A stretch of DNA of 64,000 bases from assembly GCF_007713735.2 (NCBI RefSeq), contig NZ_VMNW02000001.1, positions 124,001-188,000 of the forward strand, written 5' to 3'. The first letter of the stretch is position 1, and each line of letters starts with the position of its first letter. This document shows, piece by piece, positions 60,921-64,000 of the stretch. The notes below the pieces were generated by a model that saw nothing but the letters and a program-made list of their open reading frames with translations, was not told where the DNA came from and ran no database searches. The translations under genes were made by a program, and so were the position numbers. The DNA is from Amycolatopsis acidicola. Its GTDB lineage: Bacteria > Actinomycetota > Actinomycetes > Mycobacteriales > Pseudonocardiaceae.

Positions 60921-61772
60921 ATGCCCGAACTGCCCGAGGTCGAGGCACTCGCGCACCATCTGCGCGAGCACGCCGTCGGCCGGACGGTGACCCGGATCGA
61001 CGTGGCCTCGCTGAGCGTGCTCAAGACAGTGACCCCGGCGTGGACGGACCTGCACGGCCGCGAGGTCACCGCCGCCGGACGGCACGGCAAGCACCTCGAC
61101 CTCGACTGCGACGGGCTGCACTTGGTGGTGCACCTGGCCCGCGCGGGCTGGCTGCGCTGGTCCGACTCCCTCTCGCCCACCCCGCCGAAGCCCGGCAGAG
61201 GCCCGCTGGCGTTCCGCGTCCACCTCGGCGGCCCCGGTTTCGACCTGACCGAGGCCGGCACGAAGAAGGGCCTCGCGGTGTGGATCGTGCGCGACCCCCA
61301 GGAGGTGCCGAGCATCGCACGGCTCGGCCCGGACGCGCTCGAGTTGACCAGGGAGAAGCTCGGCGAGTTGTTCACGGGCCGCACGGAGCGGCTGAAAACC
61401 GCCCTGACGGACCAGTCGCTGATAGCCGGGATCGGCAACGCCTATTCCGACGAAATCATGCACACGGCCAAACTGTCGCCTTACGCCACACCGGGAAAGC
61501 TGTCCGAGGAAGCGCTGGACAGGCTCTCCGACGCGATCCACGAAGTGCTCACCGGAGCGGTCGAGCGTTCGGTCGGACAGGATGCCGCGCGGCTGAAGGG
61601 CGAGAAGCGCTCGGGGCTGCGTGTGCACGCCAGAGCGGGTCTGCCGTGCCCGGTCTGTGGTGACACGGTTCGCGAGATTTCCTTCGCGGACAAGGCTTTC
61701 CAGTACTGCCCGACGTGCCAGACCGGCGGCAAGCCGCTCGCCGACCGCAGGATGTCCCGCCTGCTCAAGTAG
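60921..61772 (+). CDS. Fpg/Nei-family DNA glycosylase/AP lyase
   Basis: A 283-residue base-excision enzyme. PELPEVEALAHHL at the N-terminus holds the catalytic Pro2 and Glu3 after Met removal. The H2TH region has QSLIAGIGNAYSDEIMH near 170, and the C-terminal zinc finger CPVCGDTV ... FQYCPTCQTG near 240-265 binds DNA. It removes oxidised bases. Distinguishing Fpg from Nei is not possible by eye; the long actinobacterial Nei-like insert suggests Nei1 type. Probably co-transcribed with the small membrane protein. Confidence 0.95.
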   Translation: MPELPEVEALAHHLREHAVGRTVTRIDVASLSVLKTVTPAWTDLHGREVTAAGRHGKHLDLDCDGLHLVVHLARAGWLRWSDSLSPTPPKPGRGPLAFRVHLGGPGFDLTEAGTKKGLAVWIVRDPQEVPSIARLGPDALELTREKLGELFTGRTERLKTALTDQSLIAGIGNAYSDEIMHTAKLSPYATPGKLSEEALDRLSDAIHEVLTGAVERSVGQDAARLKGEKRSGLRVHARAGLPCPVCGDTVREISFADKAFQYCPTCQTGGKPLADRRMSRLLK

Positions 61773-61963
61773 TCCAAAGGGGACGGTCGCGCTGCGTGCC
61801 GTCCCGGTTCACCCGTTCGGCCGCCCGGCCGGACACAGCCCCACTGAAAGCGCTCGCAGTCGCGCTGTCGGTAAACTCGCCCCTACCCCTGGGTGTTGAT
61901 CTCTACACAGAAAGTGGGCTCGAAGGCTTGCACCTGACCGGGCAAGCGCAGAGCATTGACGCC

Positions 61964-63232
61964 GTGTCCGAGTTGCCGATCGCGCAGATCATTCCGTGGA
62001 GCGTCGCGGGCCTGCTGCTGATCGCTGTCCTGATCCTGCTCGCCCGCTCGCGCAAGCCGAGCAGCTTCGTCGACGACGCGGTTCTGGAAGCCGTGTACCA
62101 CATGTCGAAGGCGACGCCGGACCTGCGCGAAGGCTTCGACGGGGCCTCCGCGGACAGGATCACCTCGCAGCTGCTGGAGCTGCTCAAGTGCGTCGCCGTC
62201 GGCATCACGGACCCCGAAGGCGCGCTGGCCTCCTGGGACGGCGAGGCGAACGACCACTACCTCGACCTGACCTCCGCGGTCAGCCTGGCCATCCGCAAGC
62301 ACCGCCGCGAGGTCGTCTCGCACGACGACGTGCCGTGCGACCACCGCGGCACCTGCAAGATGAAGACGGCGGTGATCGTCCCGCTGATCGTCGAGGGCGA
62401 GATCGAGGCGGTGCTCATCGTCGTCGGCCGCACCCGGGGCAAGCGGCTGGTGCAGATGGCCGACGCGGTCGCCCAGTTCGTCACCACCCAGTTCGAACTG
62501 GCCCGCCTCGACGAGTTGAAACTGCAGCTGCAGCAGGCCGAGATCAAGGCGCTGCGCGCGCAGATCTCCCCGCACTTCATCTACAACGCGCTGAACACGA
62601 TCTCCTCGCTGATCCGCACCGATCCCGAGGAGGCGCGCGAGCTGCTGCAGGAGTTCGCCGACTTCACCCGCTACTCGTTCCGCACCTCCGGCATGTTCAC
62701 CTCGCTCGCCGACGAGCTGCGCAACATCGACCGCTACCTGACCATCGAGCGCGCTCGCTTCGGCGGCAGGCTCGAGGTCCGGCTCAAGATCGCGCCCGAG
62801 GTGCTCTCGGTCGTCGTGCCGTTCCTGATCATCCAGCCGCTCGTGGAGAACGCCGTGCAGCACGGGCTGGCGAACAAGCCCACCGGCGGCATGGTCACGG
62901 TGACGGCGCAGGACTACGGCACGGAGGCGTTGATCAGCGTCGAGGACGACGGCATCGGGATGGACCCGGCGCGGCTGTCGGACCTGCGCAACTCGCACCG
63001 CACCGGCGCGCACGTCGGGCTCGGCAACATCAACGCGCGGATGCGGCAGCTGTTCGGCGACGAGTACGCGCTGATGGTCGAGACGGCGCCGGGCGCGGGC
63101 ATGAAGGTGACGCTGCGGGTGCCGAAGTTCGCGCCGGGCGTACGCACGGAGCTCCCGGACTACTCGGCCGCGGTGCCGCCGCAGGAGTCGCGCACCAACG
63201 GTTCGCCGGCGCACGCCCGCCGCAGCAGCTGA
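61964..63232 (+). CDS. LytS/YehU-type sensor histidine kinase
   Basis: A 422-residue kinase. One membrane span at the N-terminus (IIPWSVAGLLLIAVLILLA), a GAF-like domain (about 45-165, with a Cys pair PCDHRGTCKMK that could bind a metal or sense redox), then the His_kinase motif KALRAQISPHFIYNALNTISSL with phospho-His in SPHF, and an ATPase domain with VPFLIIQPLVENAVQHGL and VEDDGIGMDP. The GTG at 61964 is the best start, but TTG 61928 is possible. No response regulator lies next to it in the window, unlike most LytS genes. Confidence 0.88.
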   Translation: MSELPIAQIIPWSVAGLLLIAVLILLARSRKPSSFVDDAVLEAVYHMSKATPDLREGFDGASADRITSQLLELLKCVAVGITDPEGALASWDGEANDHYLDLTSAVSLAIRKHRREVVSHDDVPCDHRGTCKMKTAVIVPLIVEGEIEAVLIVVGRTRGKRLVQMADAVAQFVTTQFELARLDELKLQLQQAEIKALRAQISPHFIYNALNTISSLIRTDPEEARELLQEFADFTRYSFRTSGMFTSLADELRNIDRYLTIERARFGGRLEVRLKIAPEVLSVVVPFLIIQPLVENAVQHGLANKPTGGMVTVTAQDYGTEALISVEDDGIGMDPARLSDLRNSHRTGAHVGLGNINARMRQLFGDEYALMVETAPGAGMKVTLRVPKFAPGVRTELPDYSAAVPPQESRTNGSPAHARRSS

Positions 63233-63260
63233 CCTGACTGCGGTCTCAGCTGGTTCGGCC

Positions 63261-63266
63261 TAACCT
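63261..63266 (+). promoter_or_regulatory. -10 hexamer TAACCT, leaderless start of the S49 peptidase
   Basis: TAACCT is followed by seven bases and the ATG at 63274; no ribosome site. Confidence 0.5.
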
Positions 63267-63273
63267 GGCGGCC

Positions 63274-64000
63274 ATGACCAGCCTGACCGACAAAGTGACC
63301 AGCCGGATCCCGCGGATCGGCGAACGGGGCGACCGCAAGGACGTCGTCGCGGTGGTCAAACTGCACGGCGTGATCACGCCGACGCCGTCCCCGCTCGCCC
63401 GTGGCACGATCAACCTCGCCGCCGTGGAGTCCGCGCTGACCAGGGCCTTCGACCACGACCGGCTCCAGGCCGTGGCACTGCTGATCAACTCGCCGGGCGG
63501 GGCGCCGACGCAGTCGGGGCTCGTCGCGGAGCGGATCCGGCAGCTCGCCGCGAAGAAGCCGGGCGTGCCGGTGATCGCGTTCTGCGAGGACCTCGCGGCC
63601 TCCGGCGGCTACTGGCTGGCCTGCGCGGCCGACGAGATCTACGCGCACCGCACCTCGCTGGTCGGCTCGATCGGCGTCGTCAGCGGCGGGTTCGGGTTCA
63701 CCGGCCTGCTCGAACGGTTCGGCATCGAGCGGCGGCTGCACACGGCGGGGGAGAACAAGTCGAGGCTCGACCCGTTCCGCCCGGAGAAGCCCGAGGACGT
63801 CGAGTGGCTGGAGAAGATGCACGGCCAGCTGCACGAACTGTTCGTGGACTGGGTGCAGGAGCGGCGCGGCGGCAAGCTGACCGACGGCGAGAACCTCTTC
63901 ACCGGCGACGTCTGGCTCGGCGCCAAGGCGCTCGAGCTGGGCTTGGTCGACGGGCTCGGCAACCTCCGCGAGGTGATCGCCGAACGTTACCCGGACGCCG
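63274..64000 (+). CDS. sppA: S49-family signal-peptide peptidase (3' truncated by window)
   Basis: Open to the window end (242 codons). VVAVVKLHGVITP near residue 28, LLINSPGGAPTQSGLVAERI near 70 and the catalytic Ser in LAASGGYWLACAADEIYA near 112, then VGSIGVVSGGFGF; the general-base Lys is likely in GENKSRLDPF near 160. No signal peptide or clear membrane span at the N-terminus, so it is a short SppA (SohB-like). It cleaves membrane-embedded peptides or has a related proteolytic role. Confidence 0.93.
   Translation, partial: MTSLTDKVTSRIPRIGERGDRKDVVAVVKLHGVITPTPSPLARGTINLAAVESALTRAFDHDRLQAVALLINSPGGAPTQSGLVAERIRQLAAKKPGVPVIAFCEDLAASGGYWLACAADEIYAHRTSLVGSIGVVSGGFGFTGLLERFGIERRLHTAGENKSRLDPFRPEKPEDVEWLEKMHGQLHELFVDWVQERRGGKLTDGENLFTGDVWLGAKALELGLVDGLGNLREVIAERYPDA

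Overview
The window is high-GC DNA with dense gene packing and strong third-position GC. It has many GTG starts, many ATGA-type overlaps, MmyB-like regulators, SHOCT-like membrane proteins, a Tat-dependent phospholipase C and several TANNNT hexamers 6-7 nt before start codons. Together these point to an actinomycete chromosome, most likely Pseudonocardiaceae and probably Amycolatopsis or a close relative. That assignment is inferred from gene families, not from a search. No phage, IS transposase, CRISPR array or rRNA was seen.

Layout. 1-5.9 kb: 3' part of a membrane Ser/Thr kinase, an unknown protein, a MITE-like inverted-repeat element, an NAD(P)-binding protein, and a divergent pair of aldonolactone-oxidase-like and D-threonine-aldolase-like enzymes. 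5.9-9.2 kb: TetR regulator divergent from a GH1 beta-glucosidase/MFS pair, a compact beta-glucoside uptake and hydrolysis cassette. 9.2-9.8 kb: gene-free stretch packed with large inverted repeats. 9.8-13.2 kb: two small unknown proteins divergent from an XRE/TPR regulator, then an APH-family kinase. 13.4-16.3 kb: copper operon (membrane protein, YcnI, CopC, CopD). 16.6-20.1 kb: complete osmoprotectant ABC transporter. 20.2-25.8 kb: small unknown protein, TM0106-type RecB-like nuclease, MFS, SDR, UDP-glucose dehydrogenase. 25.8-29.6 kb: ECF sigma factor coupled to a two-domain VOC protein, and a DHA2 exporter divergent from an MmyB-like regulator. 29.6-30.5 kb: antitoxin with an iteron-containing promoter and a broken PIN toxin.

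30.6-40 kb: NarL-type two-component system, an acyltransferase-3 protein whose frame runs antisense through the response regulator, a 1230-residue protein joining two glycosyltransferases, a coiled coil and an FkbM methyltransferase, and two paralogous SHOCT-like single-pass proteins. This looks like a cell-surface glycan module. 40-45.7 kb: msrA, a TetR-controlled ABC exporter, and a large repeat-built membrane protein. 45.7-49.4 kb: tandem winged-helix protein and a polar amino-acid ABC importer. 49.7-56.3 kb: secreted protein, small unknown protein, M20 dipeptidase, and a three-gene 2-oxoacid dehydrogenase operon (E1alpha, E1beta, E2) without E3. 56.4-58.7 kb: Tat-exported phospholipase C, a graveyard of a decayed regulator/exporter pair, tRNA-Gly(GCC). 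58.9-64 kb: single-chain sigma/anti-sigma membrane protein, small membrane protein, Fpg/Nei glycosylase, LytS-type sensor kinase without a neighbouring regulator, and the 5' part of an S49 peptidase.

The most unusual items are the GT-GT-coiled-coil-FkbM fusion with its SHOCT-like partners, the sigma/anti-sigma fusion, the degraded PIN toxin behind an intact antitoxin, the 324-nt antisense overlap of two genes, and the two palindromic intergenic elements. All functions are predictions from sequence and family knowledge; no search was run.
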